From Loktanella sp. IMCC34160 (GTDB taxonomy: Bacteria > Pseudomonadota > Alphaproteobacteria > Rhodobacterales > Rhodobacteraceae), in contig NZ_SELP01000004.1 of the NCBI RefSeq assembly GCF_004145845.1, positions 186,001 through 250,000 of the forward strand: a DNA stretch of 64,000 nucleotides, in the 5' to 3' direction. How positions within the stretch are numbered: the first letter of the stretch is position 1; each line of letters begins with the position of its first letter. The notes beneath the pieces were generated by a model. The model had not been told where the DNA came from. It worked only from the letters and a program-made list of their open reading frames with translations, and searched no databases. Positions 30,030 to 37,745 of this stretch are shown one piece after another. The position numbers were made by a program, and so were the translations under genes.

Positions 30030-31970
30030 ATGACAGGATCACGGGCCATCGTGGCAAGCACGGCTGGCGACGGCCCCTTTCTTCTGGAGTGGGTCGCCTA
30101 CCACCGGATGATCGGCTTTGACACCATCGTCCTGTTCACCCACGGGCCGGAAGATGGGTCTGCGGCCCTTTGTGATGCCATGCAGGCTGCCGGGCTGATC
30201 CACCATGTGCCCAACGCGCACCGGATGGCAGGGCTTCCCGATGATCCGCAGGCGCGGGCCTTTCGCCGTGCCTGGACGATGGAGGCGATCACCGGGGCCG
30301 AATGGGTGCTGGTCGCCGATACCTGTGAATTCCTTACCGTCCACGCGGGCGAGGGGCGGCTGGAGGATCTTCTGACCGCTGCCGGTCCGGCCGATCTGAT
30401 CTCAGCCACATGGCGGGTCTTTGGCAATGGGGGCGAGGCAGCTTTTGACGACCGTTTGGTCACGCAGACCTTCACCCGCGCCGCGCCAATGTCCCCGCCA
30501 CCGACTGCCCGCCACTATGCCCTGCGCACGCTGTTCCGGCCCGCTGTCGCGCAGCGCCCCGGTGTCCATCGACCGATCCTGCCACCTGACCTGATCGCCG
30601 CCGAAACCCCACCCCGCTGGCTGAACGGATCGGGCAAGGATATCACCCGGCACTTCCTGGATAAAGGCTGGGCCGCGTCCGAGGCGACGGTTGGCTATGA
30701 CCTGTGCCAGATGAACCGCTATGCGATCCGCGACAGCCAGACGTTCATCGCCCGGATGATGGACCGGGCCGAAGAGGACGGGCCGGACCCGTCAGACTTT
30801 GACGCCTTCAATTCGAACGAGGTCGAAGAGACCAGCTTGAAACCCATGGTCGGCGCCCTGCGGCGCGAGGTTCGGGCGATCCGCAAGGATCACAAACCCG
30901 TTGCGCGGGCGCATGACGCCTGTGTTGCCCTGCACCGCGACCGGATCGCCGACGCCCTTGGCGAACTGGCCGAGGCGGACGAGGCGCTGGCCGCCCGCCT
31001 TCTTGCCGCGACGCTGCCGGACCCGAAGGCCGAGGAGACCGAGGATGACGACGGGCTGACCGAACCGGTCGGGCCAGAGGACGCGGCCCCGCAATGGCTG
31101 GCCGATCTGCGCCGGTCCGAACACCGCCGGGGGTTCTACCAGTCGGACGAGAACTTCGCCGCCCATTTCGCCGCCCGCGATCCGCTACAGCTGATCATTT
31201 CCTTCGACAACCTGTCGAACGTGAAGGATACCGCCCTGTCACGGGAAAGCTGGGGCTACAGTTTTTACCGCTCTGAAGGCTGGTCGCATCTTGGCGTGAT
31301 GAGTTTCGCCAAGAACTGGTATCGCGACGAAGGGCTGTTCAACTTCATGGAAAACCTTGCCCGGTCCGGTTTCTTCAAGCGTTTCAAAAGGGTTGCGCTG
31401 ACCGGCACCTCGATGGGCGGCTATGCGGCCACGGCCTTTGCCCGCCTCATCCCCGGCTGCACGGTTCTGGCCTTTTCCCCGCAATACACGCTGGACAAGG
31501 CGCTGGTGCCTTGGGAAGAGCGGTTCAAATCCGGCCGGGCGCAGGACTGGTCGGGCCGCTATCGCAATGCGACCGAGGAGCTGGACAAGGCGGGCAAGGT
31601 CTATGTCCTCTATGATCCTCTGTTCGAACCGGACCGCCTGCACGGGCAGCAGTATCAGGGGCCGAACATCGTCCACCTGAAGGCATGGTATGCCAATCAC
31701 AAATCGGCCCTGTTCCTGCGCCGCGCGAACCTGCTGAAACCGCTGGTGCAGATGGCGGTGCGGGGTGATCTGGACGAAGCCGCCTTTTACCGGATGTATC
31801 GCGCCCGCCGCGCCTTGCCGTGGTATGTGAACGGCTTGGTCGATCATGCGATGGACCGGGGGCATGGCGATCTGGTGAAACGCGCCGGGGCCGCGCTTGT
31901 GCGGGACGGGCGCGGATTTCTGGGTAACTCGGTTCAGGCCCGGGCTAACGGAACCGGATCGGAATCGTGA
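30030..31970 (+). CDS. Two-domain protein: glycosyltransferase-like N half, alpha/beta-hydrolase-like C half
   Basis: In this 646-residue protein, residues 1-260 resemble the family-2/92-like glycosyltransferases of Rhodobacteraceae: opening LLEWVAYHRMIGFDTIVLFTHGPEDGS and ATWRVFGNGGEAAFDD. Where I would expect the D-x-D-E-F metal motif it has ADTCEF (96-101), so the second Asp is Cys. Residues about 360-645 contain ISFDNLSN, MSFAKNWYRD and the nucleophile elbow GTSMGGYAA (459-467, Ser461), an alpha/beta-hydrolase-like domain. An acidic linker (335-350) joins the halves. The role is unknown; a surface-glycan or adhesin-related job is possible. The 3' end overlaps the convergent tonB gene by 26 bp. 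Confidence 0.65.
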   Translation: MTGSRAIVASTAGDGPFLLEWVAYHRMIGFDTIVLFTHGPEDGSAALCDAMQAAGLIHHVPNAHRMAGLPDDPQARAFRRAWTMEAITGAEWVLVADTCEFLTVHAGEGRLEDLLTAAGPADLISATWRVFGNGGEAAFDDRLVTQTFTRAAPMSPPPTARHYALRTLFRPAVAQRPGVHRPILPPDLIAAETPPRWLNGSGKDITRHFLDKGWAASEATVGYDLCQMNRYAIRDSQTFIARMMDRAEEDGPDPSDFDAFNSNEVEETSLKPMVGALRREVRAIRKDHKPVARAHDACVALHRDRIADALGELAEADEALAARLLAATLPDPKAEETEDDDGLTEPVGPEDAAPQWLADLRRSEHRRGFYQSDENFAAHFAARDPLQLIISFDNLSNVKDTALSRESWGYSFYRSEGWSHLGVMSFAKNWYRDEGLFNFMENLARSGFFKRFKRVALTGTSMGGYAATAFARLIPGCTVLAFSPQYTLDKALVPWEERFKSGRAQDWSGRYRNATEELDKAGKVYVLYDPLFEPDRLHGQQYQGPNIVHLKAWYANHKSALFLRRANLLKPLVQMAVRGDLDEAAFYRMYRARRALPWYVNGLVDHAMDRGHGDLVKRAGAALVRDGRGFLGNSVQARANGTGSES

Positions 31971-32907
31971 ACCCGTAGGACGGGTCGGTCAGCCCCGCTG
32001 GCGCCGCCGGAAAGCGACCCGCACGGCGCACGGCGGTCAGGGCGGCATCGTCCAGCGCGGGGTTGCCAGAAGATTGCGCGACCGAAACCCCCAAGAGCCC
32101 GCCGTCGCGTCCAATCCGAAGCGCGACCGTGACAACGCCACTGCCCCGGACACGGGGCTGATTGCGGGCGACGCGATTCTGGATCTGCCCGCCCCAATTG
32201 CCGATCAGGCTGCGCCGCTCGCTGGCGGATAGTGTCGCGGCAGCGGGTTGCGATTGCGCATTCCCCTGCGCCTCGCCGCCACCGTTGCCCTGCGCGCGCT
32301 GTTCGCGTTGCGGGACCGACGGGGCCGATGGGGCAGGTCGGTTCGGCCGGGCCTCGGGCCGGGGAGAGGTGGCGACGGCAAGGTCGGACATCGGCGGTTC
32401 GGGATTGTCCGGCGCGGCGAATTCCTCGACCGGGGAAAGCGGCGCGGGCATCTGTGGGGGCGAAAATTCCGGCGGGCGGTCCGGGCTGTCCGACCGGCGC
32501 GCGGCGCTGTCGTCGATCATCGGCAGGGCCAGCCCGGCGGGCGCGGCAGTCGGCACCTCGATCGGCCGGGCCGGGGTCGGCGGGGCGACGGGCGCGCTGT
32601 CGATGGTTGCGACGTCCGGCAGGGCCGGTACCGCCGTCGGCGTCGGCATGTGGTCAGGAACTTGGGCGACGATATCCAGCGGCGCGACCTGCGGCATGGC
32701 GGGGGCGTCGGGAAGGAACACCTCGGGCGGGGCGGTCCAGTCCTGCACAAGTGCTGCGACCGAGGCGCTGGCCGATTCCACCGTCAGCCGGTCGGCCCCG
32801 CCCGCGCCGGCGGCTTCGGCCCCAAGATCGGGCAGGGTCATCATTGCCGCCGCGTGCAGTCCCGACGACAGTCCCAGAAACAATCCCAATTCGATCAACC
32901 GCTTCAT
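31945..32907 (-). CDS. tonB: TonB-like energy transducer of the cobalamin operon
   Basis: This 320-residue protein has an N-terminal signal-anchor helix (LIELGLFLGLSSGLHAAAMMTL), a long Pro/Ala-rich periplasmic spacer (about 60-215) and a C-terminal TonB domain (about 232-320: LIGNWGGQIQNRVARNQPRV, VTVALRIGRDGGLLGVSV, LDDAALTAVRRAGRFPAAP). It would carry proton-motive energy from ExbB-ExbD to the outer-membrane receptor BtuB of the same operon. It is the last gene of the unit, overlapping exbD by 4 bp upstream. Confidence 0.88.
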   Translation of the reverse strand: MKRLIELGLFLGLSSGLHAAAMMTLPDLGAEAAGAGGADRLTVESASASVAALVQDWTAPPEVFLPDAPAMPQVAPLDIVAQVPDHMPTPTAVPALPDVATIDSAPVAPPTPARPIEVPTAAPAGLALPMIDDSAARRSDSPDRPPEFSPPQMPAPLSPVEEFAAPDNPEPPMSDLAVATSPRPEARPNRPAPSAPSVPQREQRAQGNGGGEAQGNAQSQPAAATLSASERRSLIGNWGGQIQNRVARNQPRVRGSGVVTVALRIGRDGGLLGVSVAQSSGNPALDDAALTAVRRAGRFPAAPAGLTDPSYGFTIPIRFR

Positions 32908-33287
32908 GGCTGCACCGTCAACAGGTCGATTTGCGACACGCCCGCGGCGGCCAGCCGGGGCAGAAGCGCGGCAAGATCGGCGGCGGGCAGGGCGGCGTCG
33001 GCGCGGATCGGCAGGGGCGCGTCGTCCCGTCCCTCCAGCGCGGCAAGGGCCGCATCGCCAATCGCACCGTTGAAATAGGGGGTGCCGTCCGGCCCGATGA
33101 ACAGGATGCCGGGCTGCCTCACTGCCGCCTCTGCCGATGCCTCGGGCGGGGTTACGTCCACCGGATCGGGCGGGGCGATCTGCGCGGTCATCAGAAAGAA
33201 GATTTGCAGCAGGAACACCACGTTGATCATCGGAACGATGCTTTCGGCGCGGGGCCGTGCGGGGCGGATGGGGGCGAAATCCATCAT
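32904..33287 (-). CDS. exbD: ExbD-like protein with Asn replacing the conserved transmembrane Asp
   Basis: This 127-residue protein has one N-terminal membrane helix and a small periplasmic domain, the ExbD/TolR layout. In that helix it reads VPMINVVFLLQIFFLMTA. ExbD normally has P-x-I-D-V-V-F-L-L-L, where the Asp (Asp25 in E. coli) carries protons. The codon here is AAC, Asn. The neighbouring paralogue keeps Asp. This copy may be a structural, non-protonatable partner in a mixed ExbD dimer. It overlaps exbD (33284) and tonB by 4 bp each. Confidence 0.85.
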   Translation of the reverse strand: MMDFAPIRPARPRAESIVPMINVVFLLQIFFLMTAQIAPPDPVDVTPPEASAEAAVRQPGILFIGPDGTPYFNGAIGDAALAALEGRDDAPLPIRADAALPAADLAALLPRLAAAGVSQIDLLTVQP

Positions 33288-33670
33288 TCGACCAGCGCCA
33301 GCGCGGTGAACCCCGCGTCCCGCAGGGCCTGCATCACCGTCACCAACCGTTGCAGGCTTGCGCCCTCCACGGCCCGCAGGACGATGGTGTCGGTCGGTGC
33401 CTCGGTCAGCGCGGCCAATTCGTCAGTCAGCGCCTCTGCGCCGACCGCGATGCCGTTCAGGCGCAGCCCGTCCGGGCCAATATCCACAAGCCGTGGCGGG
33501 CCGGAATAGGCGGCGCTGTCGGCTGCGGCCGGCAGCGACAGGGCCAGTGCCCCATCCTGCCCGAACCGCGCCACCAGCATGAAGAACACCAACAGCAGGA
33601 ACACCACGTCGATCATCGGCGTGAGGCTGGGGCGGCGTCTGGGCCGGGTTATGCCGAAGGCAAAGCTCAT
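33284..33670 (-). CDS. exbD: Biopolymer transporter ExbD, canonical copy
   Basis: The 128-residue ExbD has LTPMIDVVFLLLVFFMLVARFG, with the conserved proton-carrying Asp in its single membrane helix (about residue 20), then a periplasmic domain that would bind TonB. With ExbB it forms the proton-driven motor energising B12 uptake. It lies between exbB and the Asn-variant exbD, overlapping each by 4 bp, so the two paralogues are made from the same transcript. Confidence 0.9.
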   Translation of the reverse strand: MSFAFGITRPRRRPSLTPMIDVVFLLLVFFMLVARFGQDGALALSLPAAADSAAYSGPPRLVDIGPDGLRLNGIAVGAEALTDELAALTEAPTDTIVLRAVEGASLQRLVTVMQALRDAGFTALALVE

Positions 33671-34302
33671 CCCGCTGCGGACACCGGCGCGCGGGTAAAG
33701 ATACGGGTCGCGGCGTCTTCCATATCGGCCTGAACGCGGTCGACCTGCGCCTCGAACCAGACATGCGCCATCGAGGCGGGGATCGCCACGGCCATCCCGG
33801 CGGCGGTGGTCAACAGGGCCTCCCAGATGCCGCCGGCAAGGGTGGCCGGATCGGCGCTGGTGCCCGCGACCTGCAGCGCCTGAAAGGCCGAGATCATGCC
33901 CATGACCGTGCCCAGAAGGCCGAGAAGCGGGGCGATGGTGGCGATCAGGTCCAGCGCCCGCAATCCGCGCCGCGCCTCTGCCAGAAGGCGTTTGGCGACC
34001 CGGGTGGTTTCCTCGCGCGCCTCGGCCTCGTCAAAGCTGTCCGACAGTTGCGCGGACATGGCCGCATGGCCCAGCCGTGCCCGAAGCGAGGCACGCCCCC
34101 GCAACAGCGTCAGCGCGGCGGAGGTGTCGCCGGTTTCCCAGGCATCAATCGCCTGATTGGTCGCGGCCCCACCCGACCATGTGCCCGCCAGCCACAGCCG
34201 CCACAGCTTCCAAAGGATCAGCGCCACGGTCAGCACCGACAAAAGGCCGATCACCCAGATCGCCAGCCCGCCTTTGGCAAGGATATCCGCCAGTCCGCTC
34301 AT
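33667..34302 (-). CDS. exbB: MotA/TolQ/ExbB family proton channel
   Basis: The 211-residue inner-membrane protein has three hydrophobic helices (about 13-35, 112-135, 155-178). The second and third form the ExbB channel core: DLIATIAPLLGLLGTVMGMISAFQAL and IWEALLTTAAGMAVAIPASMAHVWFE, with the conserved Thr residues facing the ExbD helix. It forms the motor with the two downstream ExbD proteins. It follows the signal-less BtuF-like gene with a 4-bp overlap, so the Ton motor is wired into the B12 operon. Confidence 0.92.
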   Translation of the reverse strand: MSGLADILAKGGLAIWVIGLLSVLTVALILWKLWRLWLAGTWSGGAATNQAIDAWETGDTSAALTLLRGRASLRARLGHAAMSAQLSDSFDEAEAREETTRVAKRLLAEARRGLRALDLIATIAPLLGLLGTVMGMISAFQALQVAGTSADPATLAGGIWEALLTTAAGMAVAIPASMAHVWFEAQVDRVQADMEDAATRIFTRAPVSAAG

Positions 34303-35099
34303 GCGCTTTCCCTTCTCTCTGCCGCGTCACCCCAAAGGGCGGCGACAATGGCATCCAGCCCGTCCGTCAGGGCCGCCGGTCCCGGTTGCAGGATCAGCGG
34401 CGATTTGATCTCGACAATCCGCCCGGACGCCACCGCAGGGATGGCATCCCAACCGGGTCGCGCGGCAATCTTTTCCGGGCGCACCTTCTTGCCGCACCAA
34501 CTGGCGATGATCACGTCGGGCGCGGCGGGGATGACCAGATCATGCGGGATGATCCTGTCCTTCGCCGCCTGTTCGCGGCGCAGGTAGGCGAAACAGTCGG
34601 TCCCGCCCGCGATCTCGATCAGTTCGGAGACCCAGCCGATACCGGTGATCGCCGGATCGTCCCATTCCTCGAAATAGACGCGCGGTGACGACGGGCGCGG
34701 CGTGGCCCGCAGCCGGGCGATCCGCGCCTCAAACTCCCGCGCCAATTGTTCGGCCTTGTCCGGGCAGCCGACCAGCGCGCCAAGGGTGCGGATCATCCGC
34801 AGGATGCCCGCGACATCGCGCTGGTTGAAGGCGTGAACCTGCACGCCCGCCCGGATCAGATCGGCGGCGATATCGGCCTGTAGGTCGCTGAAGGTCAGGA
34901 CAAGATCGGGCTTCAGTGACAGGATCTTTGGCACATCCGCGCTGGTAAAGGCCCCGACACGCGGCTTTTCCTTGCGCACTCGCGCCGGACGCACCGCATA
35001 GCCCGATACCCCGACGATCCGGTCCTCTTCCCCCAGAAGGTAAAGGGTTTCGACCGTTTCTTCGGTCAGGCAGACGATGCGGTCCGGCGCGTAGGTCAT
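34299..35099 (-). CDS. BtuF-like cobalamin-binding protein without a signal peptide
   Basis: The 266-residue protein has the class III periplasmic-binding fold of BtuF/FepB proteins: RIVCLTEETVETLYLLGEEDRIVGVSGYAV, ILSLKPDLVLTFSDLQADIAADLIRAGVQVHAF, PRVYFEEWDDPAITGIGWVSELIEIAGG. It begins directly in the mature domain; no hydrophobic leader is present, and an upstream extension is blocked by the overlap with btuD (ATGA). It should be cytoplasmic. It may bind incoming corrinoid inside the cell or serve salvage; a true secreted BtuF is encoded two genes upstream. Confidence 0.78.
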   Translation of the reverse strand: MTYAPDRIVCLTEETVETLYLLGEEDRIVGVSGYAVRPARVRKEKPRVGAFTSADVPKILSLKPDLVLTFSDLQADIAADLIRAGVQVHAFNQRDVAGILRMIRTLGALVGCPDKAEQLAREFEARIARLRATPRPSSPRVYFEEWDDPAITGIGWVSELIEIAGGTDCFAYLRREQAAKDRIIPHDLVIPAAPDVIIASWCGKKVRPEKIAARPGWDAIPAVASGRIVEIKSPLILQPGPAALTDGLDAIVAALWGDAAERRESA

Positions 35100-35854
35100 G
35101 CCAGAACGCTGAGAGGCTGGAACAGAAGCCCCGATGCATCAGAGGACAAATGCGCGTTGATCCGGAACACGCGGGCCATATTGTCGGCGGTCAGCACCTC
35201 TTCGGGGGTGCCGTCAGCGACCAGTTTGCCCTTGTCCATCAGGATCAGCCGGGTGCAATGCCGCGCCGCCAACCCCAGATCGTGGATCGAGGCAATGACG
35301 GTTTTGCCCGCCGCAGCCTCACGCCGGAAAACCTCCATCGTGCTGATCTGATGGGCCGGGTCGAGGCCCGCGATAGGTTCGTCCGCAAGGATCAGTGGCG
35401 TGTCCTGTGCCAGCACGCGGGCAATCAGCACGCGGGCCTGTTCGCCGCCCGACAGTTCCGTGGCCGGGCGGGTTTCAAAGCCCGCAAGGTGCATCGCCGC
35501 GATGGCCGACGCGACAGCCGCGTGGTCCGCCTCGGACGGTTTGGCGCCGCCTGCAAGGTGCGGCACCCGGCCCAGCATCACCAGCGTTTCGACCGGCACC
35601 GGCCAGGCGATTTCACGCGCCTGCGGCATCCATGCCGCCGCTCGCGCCCGCGCCCGAGGGTCGAGCGCGGCAAGCGATGATGTGCCTTCGAATGGCAGCA
35701 GCGACAGGATCGCCCGCAACAGCGTGGTCTTGCCCGCGCCATTGGGGCCGATCAGGCCAACCACCTCGCCCGCGCCGACGGACAGGCTGACATTGTCCAC
35801 CACAGGGCATTGCCCGCGCCGGACGGTAAGGTTCTGAACGTTCAGGCGGCTCAT
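35096..35854 (-). CDS. btuD: Cobalamin ABC transporter ATPase
   Basis: The 252-residue ABC ATPase has Walker A GPNGAGKTT (36-44), a Q-loop in AAAWMPQAREIAWPVP, signature LSGGEQARVLIAR, Walker B LILADEPIAGLD and the switch His in IASIHDLGLAARHC. FecE/BtuD-type proteins power vitamin B12 or siderophore import with a FecCD-type permease. I chose the start at 35854, which overlaps the btuC stop by 4 bp; the longer reading is antisense-like filler. Confidence 0.9.
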   Translation of the reverse strand: MSRLNVQNLTVRRGQCPVVDNVSLSVGAGEVVGLIGPNGAGKTTLLRAILSLLPFEGTSSLAALDPRARARAAAWMPQAREIAWPVPVETLVMLGRVPHLAGGAKPSEADHAAVASAIAAMHLAGFETRPATELSGGEQARVLIARVLAQDTPLILADEPIAGLDPAHQISTMEVFRREAAAGKTVIASIHDLGLAARHCTRLILMDKGKLVADGTPEEVLTADNMARVFRINAHLSSDASGLLFQPLSVLA

Positions 35855-36879
35855 GCCATGGCCCTCCGCGTCTTGTATAGAAGGTGCAGGAACAGGGGCG
35901 CACCGATCAAGGCCATCAGAACCCCAAGCTTCAGGTCCTGTTCCGGAAGGATCACCCGGACAAAGACATCCGCCGCCAGCACCATCGCCGCCCCGCCAAG
36001 GGCCGAGGCCCACAAGAGCGCCGAGGGCCGCGCCTGAACCAGTGGCCGCAGGATATGCGGCACCACCAGCCCGACAAAGCCGATGGCCCCGGACACGGCG
36101 GTGGCCGCGCCGACACAGGCCGCGACCCCGATCACCATGGTCAGACGCAACCGGGTCAGGCGGATGCCCAAGGCCTCTGCCGCGTCTTCGCCAAGGGTCA
36201 GCGCGTCCAGTCCGCGGCCCAGCCGGGCCAGCATGACCCAGCCCACGGCCATGAAGGGCAGGGCGATCCAGACATGGCTGAACGATCGGTTGGCCAGCGA
36301 CCCCATCATCCAGAACACGATTTCATAGATCGCGTAGGGGTTGGGCGACAGGTTCAGCACCAGCGAGGTCAGGGCCCCGGCAAGGGCGCTGATCGCGATC
36401 CCGGCAAGGATCAGCGTCAGGGAATTGCCACGCGGCCCGGACAAGAACAGGATCAGCAGGACCGACACCACCGCGCCGGCCAGACCCGCCAGCGGCAGGC
36501 CCATGGTCAGTTCCGTGGTGATCCCGAGGATCGGAAGGGTAAAGGCGACGGTCTTGGCAAAGCCGGTCTGCATGGCGATCACCGCCCCCAACGCGGCCGA
36601 GGATGACACGCCGATCAGCCCCGGTTCGGCGAGCGGGTTGCGCAGATACCCCTGCAAGGCCGCCCCCGACATGCCAAGGCTGACCCCGACCATGACCCCC
36701 AGAAGGGCGCGGGGCAGGCGGATTTCCTGCATCACCAGAGTGATCGCATCGCCTTGTCCGCCAAACAGGGCAGACAGGCTTTCGCCAATGCCAAACCCCG
36801 CAGGGCCGATCAGAAGCGATGCCGCGAACAGGACCGCGCAAAGGGCGGTCAGAAGGATCATCAAGCCGCGAAAACTCAT
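35851..36879 (-). CDS. btuC: Cobalamin ABC transporter permease, FecCD family
   Basis: This 342-residue protein has about ten hydrophobic helices. FecCD-family signatures are IRLPRALLGVMVGVSLGMSGAALQGYLRNPLAEPGLIGVSSSAALGAV, LGEDAAEALGIRL (coupling region for the ATPase) and AISGAIGFVGLVVPHILRPLV-like sequence near the C terminus (here VSGAIGFVGLVVPHILR). It forms the inner-membrane channel for cobalamin with BtuD and receives cargo from BtuF. Both ends overlap neighbours by 4 bp. Confidence 0.9.
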   Translation of the reverse strand: MSFRGLMILLTALCAVLFAASLLIGPAGFGIGESLSALFGGQGDAITLVMQEIRLPRALLGVMVGVSLGMSGAALQGYLRNPLAEPGLIGVSSSAALGAVIAMQTGFAKTVAFTLPILGITTELTMGLPLAGLAGAVVSVLLILFLSGPRGNSLTLILAGIAISALAGALTSLVLNLSPNPYAIYEIVFWMMGSLANRSFSHVWIALPFMAVGWVMLARLGRGLDALTLGEDAAEALGIRLTRLRLTMVIGVAACVGAATAVSGAIGFVGLVVPHILRPLVQARPSALLWASALGGAAMVLAADVFVRVILPEQDLKLGVLMALIGAPLFLHLLYKTRRAMA

Positions 36880-37745
36880 TCGGCGGTCTCCTCTTGCAAG
36901 ATGCGGTCGCGGGCGGCGTGCAGGTCTTCCAGTGCCTCGATCACAAGGGGCGTGCCGCAATCCCAGGTGGCCGAGGTGGTAAAGGCCCCGGCATCCTTTG
37001 CCACGGCGCGGTAGGCCGGGTGGTCAAGGATGGATTCGGCCTGGCTCGCGCCTGCGTAAAGTTCGGGGGAAAAGACGATATCGGGATCGGCCAGAACCAA
37101 CATTTCCAAGGGCAGTTGCCCGGCGGCGGTGATCTGAAGCTCGTCGGCGATATGGTGGAACCCGGCAGCGGTCACAAGTTGGTGCGACATCGACCATGTG
37201 CCAGAGGACACGCCGTTGGCCCCGTAAAAGGCCGCGCGCGGGCCGGTTTCATCCGGGGTCGTCAATTCGGCGAGCCGGGATTCATAGGCCGTGGCCATCG
37301 CCTCGGCCTCTGCCGCGCGACCCAGAAGCCCGCCCACGAGCCGGATATTCGGGCCGATATCGGCCAGTGAATAGGCGTTGGGCACCTGTTCGACGCGGAT
37401 TCCCAGCCGCCGCAGCATCGAAATGGCGATCGGGTCCGACCATTCGAAGGCCAAAACCAGATCGGGTTGGAGCAGGTAGATCTCCTCTGCCCCGCCATGA
37501 TTGATGACGTAGTCCTGCGCTTCGTCCGCCATGGCTGACGACAGGGGGTCAAGCGCAACATAGCTGACAGACAGAAGCTGACCGGGGGCGGCCAGCAGCA
37601 TGGCCAGTTGGTCGGTGCACAGGTTCATCGACACCACCCGCGCGGGCGGGTCGATGTCCTGCGCGGAAAGGGGGGCGGCGGTGGAAACCGCCGCCGCCAA
37701 GACCGCCGCGAATGCGGGCTTAGAATATGGTCGCAAGACCGACAT
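36876..37745 (-). CDS. btuF: Periplasmic cobalamin-binding protein BtuF
   Basis: The 289-residue protein has an N-terminal Sec signal (PAFAAVLAAAVSTAAPLSAQ) and the class III binding-protein fold: RVVSMNLCTDQLAMLLAAPGQLLSVSYVA, IYLLQPDLVLAFEWSDPIAISMLRRLGIRVEQVP, LVIEALEDLHAARDRIL. It carries B12 across the periplasm to BtuCD. The ATG at 37745 is chosen for the signal peptide; the reading frame begins 26 bp inside the end of btuB, suggesting translational coupling. Confidence 0.85.
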   Translation of the reverse strand: MSVLRPYSKPAFAAVLAAAVSTAAPLSAQDIDPPARVVSMNLCTDQLAMLLAAPGQLLSVSYVALDPLSSAMADEAQDYVINHGGAEEIYLLQPDLVLAFEWSDPIAISMLRRLGIRVEQVPNAYSLADIGPNIRLVGGLLGRAAEAEAMATAYESRLAELTTPDETGPRAAFYGANGVSSGTWSMSHQLVTAAGFHHIADELQITAAGQLPLEMLVLADPDIVFSPELYAGASQAESILDHPAYRAVAKDAGAFTTSATWDCGTPLVIEALEDLHAARDRILQEETAE

